Of a stretch of 64,000 bases of DNA, positions 9,001 through 19,266 are shown piece after piece. A program made the position numbers and the translations under genes. How positions within the stretch are numbered: position 1 is the first letter of the stretch; each line of letters opens with the position of its first letter. Location of the stretch: assembly GCF_900106525.1 (NCBI RefSeq), contig NZ_FNOG01000004.1:527677-591676 (forward strand), written 5' to 3'. This DNA comes from Lysobacter enzymogenes. Lineage in GTDB: Bacteria > Pseudomonadota > Gammaproteobacteria > Xanthomonadales > Xanthomonadaceae. Under the pieces are notes generated by a model. That model searched no databases and was not told the DNA's origin. It saw only the letters and a program-made list of their open reading frames with translations.

Positions 9001-9288
9001 GCTGTGCACGTCCAGCCGGCCGACGCCGGAAACGCCGGCGGCCAGGCGCTTGGGCGCCGGCAGACCGCGCAGGTCGCCCTTGTAGGTGCTCAGCGGCGCT
9101 TCGTTGTAGACCACGATGTAGCGCTGGCGCTTGTCCAGCGAGGCCTCGCTCGCCAGCGACGGCGGCGGCGCTGCGCCGGTGGCCGCGGACGGGCTCGCGC
9201 CGCCGCCGGACATCGTCATCGCCCCCGCAACGGCGGCGACCGCAGCGATCGCCACGGCGATGGACGTTTTCCTCATTACCTTGCGCAT
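6001..9288 (-). CDS. Large secreted S8 serine peptidase with C-terminal extension
   Basis: The 1095-residue product is an exported subtilase. It has an N-terminal hydrophobic signal segment, a propeptide, and a peptidase domain with Asp200 (VVGIIDSG), His279 (DTNSHGSH), oxyanion Asn385 (AAAGNDG) and Ser613 (SGTSMASP). A PA domain is inserted at about 440-545. A Fn3-like domain (about 690-800) follows, then about 280 residues without an obvious family match. The gene is a clear paralogue of the one at 586-3114: the propeptide, the Cys-containing loop (GTCAPGGVDEGRCNDK) and the PA domain are nearly shared. I kept the ATG at 9286-9288, preceded by a GGGGAAAGGGGA purine run; the ATG at 9274-9276 is an alternative. 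It was probably made by duplication. Confidence 0.93.
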   Translation of the reverse strand: MRKVMRKTSIAVAIAAVAAVAGAMTMSGGGASPSAATGAAPPPSLASEASLDKRQRYIVVYNEAPLSTYKGDLRGLPAPKRLAAGVSGVGRLDVHSAAARGYVQHLGEVQADHEQSIRGLIGRSPRVDFRMRHALNGMVAELSQSEADRIAQLAEVRFVEPYMEYKQATDVGPTLIGAPALWNAAPTGFRGEGMVVGIIDSGINFGSPAFAAVDDTGYHHVNPLGAGTYLGTCAPGGVDEGRCNDKLIGGYDFVCNAPGNQCGVANIREEPGFGDTNSHGSHVASTAAGNAWTATYRGHNVRISGVAPRANIIAYDACYTEISTSRGLCPNTSTVRSIDQAIADGVVDVINYSIGGGSNPWTEATSLSFLNATDAGIYVAAAAGNDGPASYTSDHLEPWVATTAASQHGRGTFAWVLSVSGPGAVPGDLQAIELTEGSGGTPFTTAVANNTPVKISAGIDTANDGCAAFPANTFQGAIAVVRRGTCNFTDKVSNAAAAGAVAVVIANNQVTGLSPSVPGATVPAFVASQAASNALRDFANGNGNTSTGGILYPSVILRNTPDQLADFSSRGPADTFDIIKPEVTAPGVDILAVTAGTTISGFEQQVGLISGTSMASPHHAGAAALVRQARPGWSVAEVKSALMMTAKQEVLKEDGVTQADAHAMGSGRIQVDQAIRAGLVLNETTANYRAANPASGGDVSALNLASMAKYSCATSCSFTRTFRNVLSTRQTWTGKVQGLSALVSPSLFTLNPGETKTVKITVSTSAQASNGNFNFGKLVLTPSGGDTTQPLLRLPIAVAVQPPRLTATESSALTLAQGGSGSVNLRLGNVGGSNLDWQIDNTGSGGRTLVAQLPNNANGRRSTRFTDAASVGARAQLSADDFTLTDATAISRIVADGFVNGGNLTTSTNINWSIFRDVGGNPEGNPESTPQLALWSYTSTYNGTGVSTSGFATINLNLAAAGQNVNLAPGRYWLVVSVRAPLATSWFWFNATSGDNVYRGAIINPDGSGAWTATAGAPGMAYQLSGSNNCGATWIGAPSRAFGRIAVGANVDTTVQISAAGLAPGSYSGYVCVASNDPLRPKAALRVALTVQAAP

Positions 9289-9586
9289 TCCCCTTTCCCC
9301 AGTTGTCTACCAAACGCCAAGCGCAAGGCGCCACCGCAGCGGCCGACCGTGCGCATCCGTGAAGGGGAAGGGACGAAATAGTGAGTTATGCGCCGGACTG
9401 CACCCCGCCGGCATTTCGATTGCGCCTGCACTTCCCCCTAGAAGTCACAACGCACCCCGATAGTAACCACCCTACCCGGACTTTGCGATATGTGCCGGAT
9501 GTCGTGATGTGTCGCGGCCGAAACGCGCAATACCCTGCCCGATGGGCCTTGACAAATTCTTGCGCGGGGAATAACGAACGCGTGTG

Positions 9587-10344
9587 CTAGGCGATTTTCT
9601 GCCACGGCTTGTGCAAGCCGCCGCGATACGCCAGCAGGTACACCGCCACGACCCAGGCGGTCGCCACCGCCCAGCCGGCGAGGATGTCGGAGGGGTAATG
9701 CACGCCCAGATACAGGCGCGAGAAGCCGACCAGGACCGTGAACGGCACCATCGAGACGATGACCGCCCAACGCCAGCGCGTCGGCCAGCACAGCAGGATC
9801 AGCACCGCGGCCAAGGTCATCGAACCCATCGCATGGCCGCTGGGAAAACTGTAGTTGTGCTCCGGCGCGATCGATTCCCACAGCGACGGCCGCTCGCGCG
9901 CGAAGAACTGCTTGGCGGCGATGTTGAGCAGGCCCGAACCGCCGAGCGCGAGCGCAGCGAAGCTGGCCTCGCGGAAACGCCGCAGCACGGTCAGCGCAAG
10001 CACCAGGACGATATCGAACGGCACCACGCCCCACTGGTAGCCCAGCTTGGAGAGCAGGCCGAACAGGAAATCCAGGCTCCCGCGCGACAGCCCGTGCGCG
10101 TACTGCAGCACCGGCACGTCGAACACCAGCGCTTCCTGGCGGTGGATGTCCTCGGCCAGTTCGGCGAAGGCCCACAGCGGCAGCAGCAGGCCGGCGAAGG
10201 CCAGCAGCAGGCTCCAGACGTGGCGGCGCAGCAGCGCCAGGCCGAAGCGCGCCTCCTGTTCGAACGCGCTGTCGCCGGCGCCGCGGCGCAGCGCGGCGCG
10301 GTCTTCGTCGGCGGGCGCGCGCTCGTCGGCGCGCGGCCGCTCGT

Positions 10345-10348
<4 letters not shown>
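9587..10348 (-). CDS. PAP2-family membrane phosphatase, likely undecaprenyl-pyrophosphatase type
   Basis: The 253-residue membrane protein carries the three PAP2 motifs: KQFFARERP (from Lys146), PSGH (169-172) and [12 protein letters not shown] (210-221), with His172 and His217 as the expected catalytic pair. Five or six hydrophobic helices are visible. Members dephosphorylate lipid phosphates; in gram-negatives many recycle undecaprenyl pyrophosphate at the periplasmic face, which I infer but cannot prove here. The start is GTG (10346-10348) and overlaps the ispG stop by GTGA, so its translation is probably coupled to ispG. Linkage to an isoprenoid-precursor gene supports a polyprenyl-phosphate substrate. 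The first ~30 residues are charged and poorly conserved in appearance. Confidence 0.85.
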
Positions 10349-11628
<1,280 letters not shown>

Positions 11629-12113
11629 TGTACCGCCGCCGCGGCGCGCGGTTGTGCGGCGGGAGTGAAGCGCGGCTGACGCGGCGGCTTGGGCGCGAAG
11701 GCTTGCGGGGCTTGGGTTTCGGCGTGGTCGGGGCGGGAAATCGCCAGCCCGGGCGGCCTCGCGCCGGGTTGCGCGTTCCCGCCGGCTCGCTCCCTCCGGC
11801 GCGCCCCCGCCCGTGCACTCCTCCCCGCTCGTCCCCGCCAACGCGCTCCCTCCGGAACGTCATCCCCGCGCAGGCGGGGATCCAGGGCTTCACCGCAACA
11901 TGACTCTGAAGTCTCTGGATCCCCGCCTGCGCGGGGATGACGTTCTGGAAGGAGCGCCTCAGCCTCCGGTGGGAGGGCCTTTGTGGGAGGGCCTTCACGC
12001 CCGACGCCTTCCGATCCGACTCGGCAAACCCTTCCCCGCAAGCGCCGCGAGGGACGGGTTACTATCGCCGCAACTGTTTCGCTTCGGGCGACTTACGTCG
12101 TTTGCGTTTTCTT
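11629..12113. other. ispG-xseA divergent intergenic region with repeats
   Basis: The region between the divergent ispG and xseA genes holds a family A inverted repeat (11855-11944) and a degraded family C half-element (11970-12010). The rest is very GC-rich, without a clear gene. Promoters for both genes must lie here, but none can be picked with confidence. Confidence 0.6.
11855..11944. repeat. Family A inverted repeat
   Basis: AACGTCATCCCCGCG on the left is mirrored by CGCGGGGATGACGTT on the right. The inner arms contain GGGGATCCAG and CTGGATCCCC, joined by CATGACTCTGAAGTCTC. It is one full copy of the module that is tandemly repeated at the window start. Confidence 0.85.
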
Positions 12114-13457
12114 ATGCCCCCCAGTTCCCCCGACGAAGTCCTCACCCCGAGCCAGCTCAACACCCTGGCGCGCAACCTGCTCGAGGACACCTTCCCGCTG
12201 ATCTGGGTCGAAGGTGAGCTGGGCAATCTGTCGCGGCCGTCGTCCGGGCATCTGTACATGACCCTCAAGGACGCGCGCGCCCAGGTGCGCTGCGCGATGT
12301 TCAAACCCAAGAGCACCTGGCTGAAGTTCGTTCCGCGCGAGGGCCTGCGCGTGCTCGCGCGCGGCCGGCTGACCTTGTACGAAGCGCGCGGCGACTACCA
12401 GTTGGTGCTCGACCACATGGAAGAGGCCGGCGAAGGCGCGCTGCGCCGCGCGTTCGAGGAACTCAAGGCGCGGCTGGCCGCCGAAGGCCTGTTCGACCGC
12501 GAGCGCAAGCGCGAGCTGCCGCGCTTTCCCGAACGCATCGCGGTGATCACCTCGCCCAGCGGCGCGGCGGTGCGCGACGTGCTCAGCGTGCTCGGCCGGC
12601 GTTTCCCGCTGGCCGAAGCCGAGGTGCTGCCGGTGCCGGTGCAGGGCGACGGCGCGGCCGAGAAGATCGTGGCGATGCTGCAGCGCGCGCAGGCCGCGCA
12701 GCGCTATGACGTGATCGTCCTGGCGCGCGGCGGCGGCTCGCTGGAAGACCTGTGGGCGTTCAACGACGAACGCCTGGCGCGCGCGATCGCCGCCAGCGAG
12801 GTGCCGGTGGTCTCGGCCATCGGCCACGAAACCGACTTCACCCTGGCCGACTTCGCCGCCGACGTGCGCGCGCCGACGCCCTCGGTCGCGGCCGAGCTGC
12901 TGGTGCCGCAGCGCGAGGATCTGCTGCACCGCCTGCGCGTGCTCGAAGCGCGCCTGCGCAATCTGCACGGGCAGCGCCTGAACCAGGCCATGCAGCGCAC
13001 CGACCGCGCCGGCCTGCGCTTGAACGCGCTGCGCCCGCAAGCGCGGTTGGCGACCCTGCGCGGCCGCCAGCAGGATGCGCTGCGCCGGCTCGAACAGGCC
13101 TGGCGCCTGCGCCTGGAACGCGAGACCGCGCGCCTGCGCCACAGCGACGCGGTGTTGCGCGCGCACCATCCGCGCCGGCGCATCGCCTCCTTGCGCGAAC
13201 GCCTGGCCGCGCTGGCGCTGCGCCCGCGCGCGGCGGTCGCGCGGCGCCTGCACGGCGACGCGCTGCGCCTGCGCGGGCTGGCGCGCTCGCTGGAAGCGGT
13301 GAGCCCGCTGGCCACCGTGGCGCGCGGCTACGCCATCGTCCAGCACGAAGACGGGCGCGTGGTCCGCAGCGTGCTCGACGCCGCCCCGGGCGACCGGCTG
13401 ACGGCGCGGGTGCAGGACGGGCAGATCCGGGTCAAGGTCGAACCGCGCGAAGGCTGA
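12114..13457 (+). CDS. xseA: Exodeoxyribonuclease VII large subunit
   Basis: The 447-residue product is the large subunit of exonuclease VII, which degrades single-stranded DNA to short oligonucleotides together with several copies of the small subunit XseB. An N-terminal OB-fold (about residues 10-105, with [17 protein letters not shown]) precedes the catalytic domain with [13 protein letters not shown] and [18 protein letters not shown] long Arg/Leu-rich coiled-coil region follows, then the C-terminal VARGYAIV segment. The frame is open upstream to 11937, but those residues come from repeat DNA. The ATG at 12114 gives the normal family start and length. xseB is not next to it. Confidence 0.95.
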   Translation: MPPSSPDEVLTPSQLNTLARNLLEDTFPLIWVEGELGNLSRPSSGHLYMTLKDARAQVRCAMFKPKSTWLKFVPREGLRVLARGRLTLYEARGDYQLVLDHMEEAGEGALRRAFEELKARLAAEGLFDRERKRELPRFPERIAVITSPSGAAVRDVLSVLGRRFPLAEAEVLPVPVQGDGAAEKIVAMLQRAQAAQRYDVIVLARGGGSLEDLWAFNDERLARAIAASEVPVVSAIGHETDFTLADFAADVRAPTPSVAAELLVPQREDLLHRLRVLEARLRNLHGQRLNQAMQRTDRAGLRLNALRPQARLATLRGRQQDALRRLEQAWRLRLERETARLRHSDAVLRAHHPRRRIASLRERLAALALRPRAAVARRLHGDALRLRGLARSLEAVSPLATVARGYAIVQHEDGRVVRSVLDAAPGDRLTARVQDGQIRVKVEPREG

Positions 13458-13479
13458 TTCTTGTAGCAGAGCCTTACCG

Positions 13480-13572
13480 CTGTTGTGGGAGGGCCTTCAG
13501 GCCCGACGCTGTTCGGCCAGTCCACTGCAATCTGGAACAAGAGCATCGGGGCTGAAGCCCCTCCCACAACAG
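13480..13572. repeat. Family C inverted repeat (GTGGGAGGGCCTTCAGGCC type)
   Basis: CTGTTGTGGGAGGGCCTTCA at the left end is mirrored by TGAAGCCCCTCCCACAACAG at the right end, with a short unrelated centre. A second full copy lies at 37348-37439 and a half copy near 11970-12010. Confidence 0.85.
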
Positions 13573-13718
13573 CCCTCCATCGCGCCCCACCGGCGCTGCA
13601 GCTTTTCCGGGTTGGGCGAAAGCTGCGGGCGGCCCGCACCGTTCCATCGCCGTCGCCCTTCGCTCACGCCGTTTGCGCGATCCTGGGCGCCCTGCGTTTC
13701 CGTCTCCCGGAGTCCCGC

Positions 13719-15365
<1,647 letters not shown>

Positions 15366-15392
15366 GCGCGGCGCCATCCACGGAGCATTCGC

Positions 15393-16880
15393 ATGGCCAA
15401 GTCCGAGAAGAAGAACAAAGCCGCCAAGCCCGGCAAAGGCTTGAAGAGCAGCTATCCCTACTACCTCGCCGGCCGCGCCGTCGCTGCCAACGGCGATCTG
15501 GAGGTGCTGGACAAGTACAGCGGCAAGCGCGCCACGCGCGTAGCGATGGCCGACGCCGCCGCGGTGCGCAAGGCGATCGTGGCCGCGCACAAGGCGCGCG
15601 AGGCGATGGCCGAATTCGCGCCCGACCGCCGCCGCGACGTGCTCGAGCACTGCGTGCGCCGCTTCGGCGAGCGCTTCGAGGAACTGGCGCTGGCGCTGTG
15701 CATCGAGGCCGGCAAACCGATCAAGGACGCGCGCGGCGAAGTCACCCGCCTGATCGACACCTTCCGCATCGCCGCCAACGAGGCCACGCGCGATCCGGGC
15801 ACCTTGCTGGAACTACAGATTTCGCCGCGCACCCGCGGCTATCGCGGCATGGTCAAGCGCGTGCCGATCGGGCCGTGCAGCTTCATCACTCCGTTCAACT
15901 TCCCGCTCAACCTGGTCGCGCACAAGGTCGCCCCGGCCATCGCCGCCGGCTGCCCGTTCGTGCTCAAGCCGGCGATCAAGACCCCGGTCGGCGCGCTGAT
16001 CATGGCCGAGATCCTGGCCGAGACCGACCTGCCCGAGGGCGCGTTCTCGGTGCTGTGCTGCTCCAACGAAGACGCTTCGCTGCTGGTCGAGGACGAGCGG
16101 ATCAAGCTGCTGAGCTTCACCGGCGGCCTGATCGGCTGGGATCTCAAGGCCCGCGCCGGCAAGAAGAAAGTCACCCTGGAACTGGGTGGCAACGCCGCCT
16201 GCATCGTCGATGCCGACCCCGGCGTCAGCCTGGACCACGTGGTCGAGCGGCTGGTGTTCGGCGCCTACTACCAGAGCGGCCAGAGCTGCATCAGCGTGCA
16301 GCGCATCTACGCCCACGCCGATATCTACGACAGGCTGCGCAAGAAGCTCAAGGCCGCGGTCGGCGCGCTGCGCATGGGCGATCCGCGCGAGGAGCAAACC
16401 TTCATCGGCCCGGTGGTCGACGAGCAGGCGGCGCAGCGCATTCAGGCCTGGATCGACGCCGCGCTCAAGGGCGGCGCCAAGCGCATCGCCGGCGGCGCGC
16501 GCCAGGGCACGATGATCCCGGCGACCTTGCTGGAGCACGTCGCCCACGACGCCGAGCTGTACCGCAAGGAAGCCTTCGGCCCGGTCGCGCTGATCGAGCC
16601 GTTCGACGATTTCGACGCCGTGCTCGAGCGGGTCAACGACAGCGACTTCGGCCTGCAGGCCGGCGTGTTCACCGGCCGCCTCGACCACGCCATGCGCGCC
16701 TGGGACCGGCTCGACGTGGGCGGGGTGATCGTCGGCGACGTGCCGAGCTTCCGCGTCGACAACATGCCGTATGGCGGGGTCAAGGATTCGGGCCAGGGCC
16801 GCGAGGGCGTGCGTTATGCGATCGAGGATATGAGCGAGCAGCGGTTGTTGGTTATTCGCGATCCAACCGAAGCCACGTAA
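15393..16880 (+). CDS. NAD(P)-dependent aldehyde dehydrogenase
   Basis: The 495-residue product belongs to the aldehyde dehydrogenase superfamily. Visible residues include Asn169 in ITPFNFPLN, the general base Glu263 in TLELGGNAA and the nucleophile Cys299 in SGQSCISVQR. An NMPYGGVKDSGQGREG motif lies near the C terminus. A Lys-rich N-terminal tail precedes the fold. The protein resembles the branch that includes non-phosphorylating glyceraldehyde-3-phosphate and lactaldehyde dehydrogenases, but its substrate cannot be read from sequence. A weak ribosome site (GGAG, about 10 bases upstream) precedes the ATG. Linkage to the TPP enzyme suggests that it oxidises an aldehyde from the same pathway. 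Confidence 0.9.
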   Translation: MAKSEKKNKAAKPGKGLKSSYPYYLAGRAVAANGDLEVLDKYSGKRATRVAMADAAAVRKAIVAAHKAREAMAEFAPDRRRDVLEHCVRRFGERFEELALALCIEAGKPIKDARGEVTRLIDTFRIAANEATRDPGTLLELQISPRTRGYRGMVKRVPIGPCSFITPFNFPLNLVAHKVAPAIAAGCPFVLKPAIKTPVGALIMAEILAETDLPEGAFSVLCCSNEDASLLVEDERIKLLSFTGGLIGWDLKARAGKKKVTLELGGNAACIVDADPGVSLDHVVERLVFGAYYQSGQSCISVQRIYAHADIYDRLRKKLKAAVGALRMGDPREEQTFIGPVVDEQAAQRIQAWIDAALKGGAKRIAGGARQGTMIPATLLEHVAHDAELYRKEAFGPVALIEPFDDFDAVLERVNDSDFGLQAGVFTGRLDHAMRAWDRLDVGGVIVGDVPSFRVDNMPYGGVKDSGQGREGVRYAIEDMSEQRLLVIRDPTEAT

Positions 16881-16960
16881 CCCCGGCCCCCTCCGAAGCC
16901 CGGAGTCCCCATCTGCCGCCGCCGACGCCACGAACTGCGTTCCGGCGACGCAGCTCCCAG

Positions 16961-17071
16961 CCGTCATTCCGGCGAAAGCCGGAATCCATTTTGATTTTTC
17001 GCCCTGGCTTTGCGCACGAGAAAGCGAAAGGCCAAGATCAAAACGGATTCCGGCTTTCGCCGGAATGACGG
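16961..17071. repeat. Family B inverted repeat (ATTCCGGCGAAAGCCGGAAT type)
   Basis: CCGTCATTCCGGCGAAAGCC at the left is mirrored by GGCTTTCGCCGGAATGACGG at the right. The partial inner arms contain CATTTTGAT and ATCAAAACG around a ~40-bp centre. A second copy lies at 38101-38225 and a half copy near 56647-56670. Confidence 0.85.
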
Positions 17072-17180
17072 TGTTGGGGGAGCCCGTTTTCCGCCGCCCT
17101 CAAAAAAATCGCCCCAAGCTAACCCCACCGCCCGACCCCGCCCGTTCGCTTTCCCAGGTCCACACACCAGGGAAGCCGAC

Positions 17181-19058
17181 ATGTCCGCCGCCGTCCGTCC
17201 GCACTCGCCTCGCCTCGCCGTCCATTGCCTCAGCGCGGCCTTGCTCGCCGCCCTCGCCCTCGCCGGCTGCCAGTCCACCGGCAGCACCGCCGACGCCAAG
17301 GCCGAGACCCAAACCATCGCCGAAGCGCCGGCGCCCGCCGAGGCCGCACCGGTCGATGCGGCCGCCAGCGCCGCCAATGCCGCCGGCGTCCCGCAACCCA
17401 CCGCCGCGCCGCCGGCCAAGCCGCAAAGCATCGCGCCGGCCGGCGCGGTCGCCGACCAGCGCCTGGAACAGGTCGTCGTCACCGGCTCGCGCGTCGGCGC
17501 ACCGGTCGCGGCCAAGGCCGCCGTCGCCCGCCGCGCCATGACCGTGCAATCGGTGGGTTACGGCTACGCCGCGCCGGCACCGCCGCCTCCGCCGCCGTAC
17601 TACAGCCAGCCGGCCAACACCGAAAAATATGCCGAGCGCGAAGACAACCCGGTCCAGCGCGCCAGCGAGCAGCCGCTGTCGACCTTCTCCATCGACGTCG
17701 ACACCGGCAGCTACGCCAACGTGCGGCGCATGCTCAACGACGGCATCCGTCCGCCAGCCGATGCGGTGCGCGCGGAAGAGTTCATCAACTACTTCGACTA
17801 CGGCCACCCGGCGCCGGCCTCGCGCGCGGTGCCGTTCAAGGTCTCCACCGAACTGGCGCCGGCGCCGTGGAACGCGCAGCGGCAGTTGCTGATGATCGGC
17901 ATCAAGGGCTTCGACGTGCCCAAGCAGACGCTGCCGCCGTCGAACCTGGTGTTCCTGATCGACACCTCCGGCTCGATGAATTCGCCCGACAAGCTGCCGC
18001 TGCTCAAGAGCGCGTTCTCGATGCTGGCCAAGCAGCTGCGGCCGCAGGACCGCATCTCCATCGTGGTCTACGCCGGTTCCGCCGGTCTGGTGCTGCCGCC
18101 GACGCCGGGCGACAAGCAACAGGAGATCCTCGACGCGCTCGAACGCCTGCAGGCCGGCGGCAGCACCAACGGCGGCGACGGCATCCGCCTGGCCTACGCC
18201 ACCGCGCGCCAGAGCTTCATCAAGGACGGCGTCAACCGGGTGATCCTGGCCACCGACGGCGATTTCAACGTCGGCACGGTCGGCACCGACGCGCTGGAAA
18301 CGCTGGTCGCCGACCAGCGCAAGAGCGGCATCGCCCTGACCACGCTCGGCTTCGGCGCCGGCAACTACAACGATGAGCTGTCGGAGAAGCTGGCCGACGT
18401 CGGCGACGGCAACCACGCCTACATCGACACCCTGCAGGAAGCGCGCAAGGTGCTGGTGCAGGAAATGGGCTCGACGCTGATGACCATCGCCCGCGACGTC
18501 AAGATCCAGATCGAGTTCAACCCGGCGCAGGTCGCCGAATATCGCCTGATCGGCTATGAAAACCGCCTGCTCAAGCGCGAGGACTTCGCCAACGACAAGG
18601 TCGACGCCGGCGACATCGGCGCCGGCCACGAGGTCACCGCGCTGTACGAGATCACTCCGGTCGGCTCCAAGGCCGCGCGCCTGCCGCCGCTGCGCTATGC
18701 CCAGGCCGCGCCGGCCGCGGGCGCGGGCAACGGCGAGCTGGCCAACCTCAAGCTGCGCTACAAGCGCCCGGGCGAAGACCGCAGCCAGTTGATCGAAACC
18801 CCGATCCTGCGCTCGGGCGAGCGCGCCGCGGCCAGCGATTCGCTGCGCATGGCCGCCGCGGTCGCCGCGTTCGCCGACGCGCTGCGCGGCGGCAGCCAGT
18901 ACGACGGCTGGGGCTGGGAACAGATCCTCGGCGCGGCGCGCGCAGTGAAGTCGGCCGATCCCTGGGGCCAGCGCGCCGAGTTCGTGCGTCTGGTCGAGCG
19001 GGCCAAGGCCCAGATCGGCGAGCTCAAACCGGCCGCGAAGGTGGCGGTGAGCCAGTAA
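17181..19058 (+). CDS. von Willebrand factor A (YfbK-type) lipoprotein with TonB-box-like segment
   Basis: The 625-residue product has a lipoprotein signal (ALALAGC, lipid Cys30). A 100-residue Ala/Pro-rich linker contains LEQVVVTGSRV at about 95-105, close to the TonB box and early plug of TonB-dependent receptors. After a Pro run and a conserved FSIDVDTGSYANVRRML region comes a vWA domain with a complete MIDAS start (DTSGSMN, Asp261/Ser263/Ser265) and later TDGDFNVGT. The C terminus is the domain typical of YfbK-like proteins (GWGWEQIL). vWA lipoproteins bind protein ligands through a metal ion; the ligand here is unknown. I chose the ATG at 17181, which gives the signal peptide. A strong terminator follows. 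Confidence 0.9.
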   Translation: MSAAVRPHSPRLAVHCLSAALLAALALAGCQSTGSTADAKAETQTIAEAPAPAEAAPVDAAASAANAAGVPQPTAAPPAKPQSIAPAGAVADQRLEQVVVTGSRVGAPVAAKAAVARRAMTVQSVGYGYAAPAPPPPPPYYSQPANTEKYAEREDNPVQRASEQPLSTFSIDVDTGSYANVRRMLNDGIRPPADAVRAEEFINYFDYGHPAPASRAVPFKVSTELAPAPWNAQRQLLMIGIKGFDVPKQTLPPSNLVFLIDTSGSMNSPDKLPLLKSAFSMLAKQLRPQDRISIVVYAGSAGLVLPPTPGDKQQEILDALERLQAGGSTNGGDGIRLAYATARQSFIKDGVNRVILATDGDFNVGTVGTDALETLVADQRKSGIALTTLGFGAGNYNDELSEKLADVGDGNHAYIDTLQEARKVLVQEMGSTLMTIARDVKIQIEFNPAQVAEYRLIGYENRLLKREDFANDKVDAGDIGAGHEVTALYEITPVGSKAARLPPLRYAQAAPAAGAGNGELANLKLRYKRPGEDRSQLIETPILRSGERAAASDSLRMAAAVAAFADALRGGSQYDGWGWEQILGAARAVKSADPWGQRAEFVRLVERAKAQIGELKPAAKVAVSQ

Positions 19059-19080
19059 GTTTCGAGTACAGGCGTTGCGC

Positions 19081-19146
19081 ACGCCGCCGGTACCGTTCTG
19101 CGACGCAGTCAGGCCCGTCGCAGCCGGCACCGGCGGCGTTTTCGTT
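19081..19146 (+). terminator. Terminator after the vWA gene
   Basis: ACGCCGCCGGT at 19081 pairs with ACCGGCGGCGT at 19129-19139, with an inner TGCGACG/CGTCGCA helix, followed by TTTCGTT. It lies 22 bp beyond the stop codon. Confidence 0.8.
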
Positions 19147-19154
19147 GCGAAACT

Positions 19155-19254
19155 CTTGTAGGAGCGGCGCGAGCCGCGACCGCGACAACGCGACTACGGC
19201 GCAAGGTTCGACGCAGTTGTGTTGTCGCAGTGGCGGCTCGCGCCGCTCCTACAG
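19155..19254. repeat. Family D inverted repeat (TAGGAGCGGCGCGAGCCGC type)
   Basis: TGTAGGAGCGGCGCGAGCCG (19157 onward) is mirrored by CGGCTCGCGCCGCTCCTACA (ending 19253). Related half copies lie in the spacer of the 55861-56632 element (56181, 56228 and 56304). Confidence 0.85.
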
Positions 19255-19266
19255 GTCGATACGCGG

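Noticed and set aside
9549-9576. TTGACA-N16-ATAACG as a plus-strand promoter
   Set aside because: It points into the 3' end of a minus-strand gene with no plus-strand gene downstream; likely chance.
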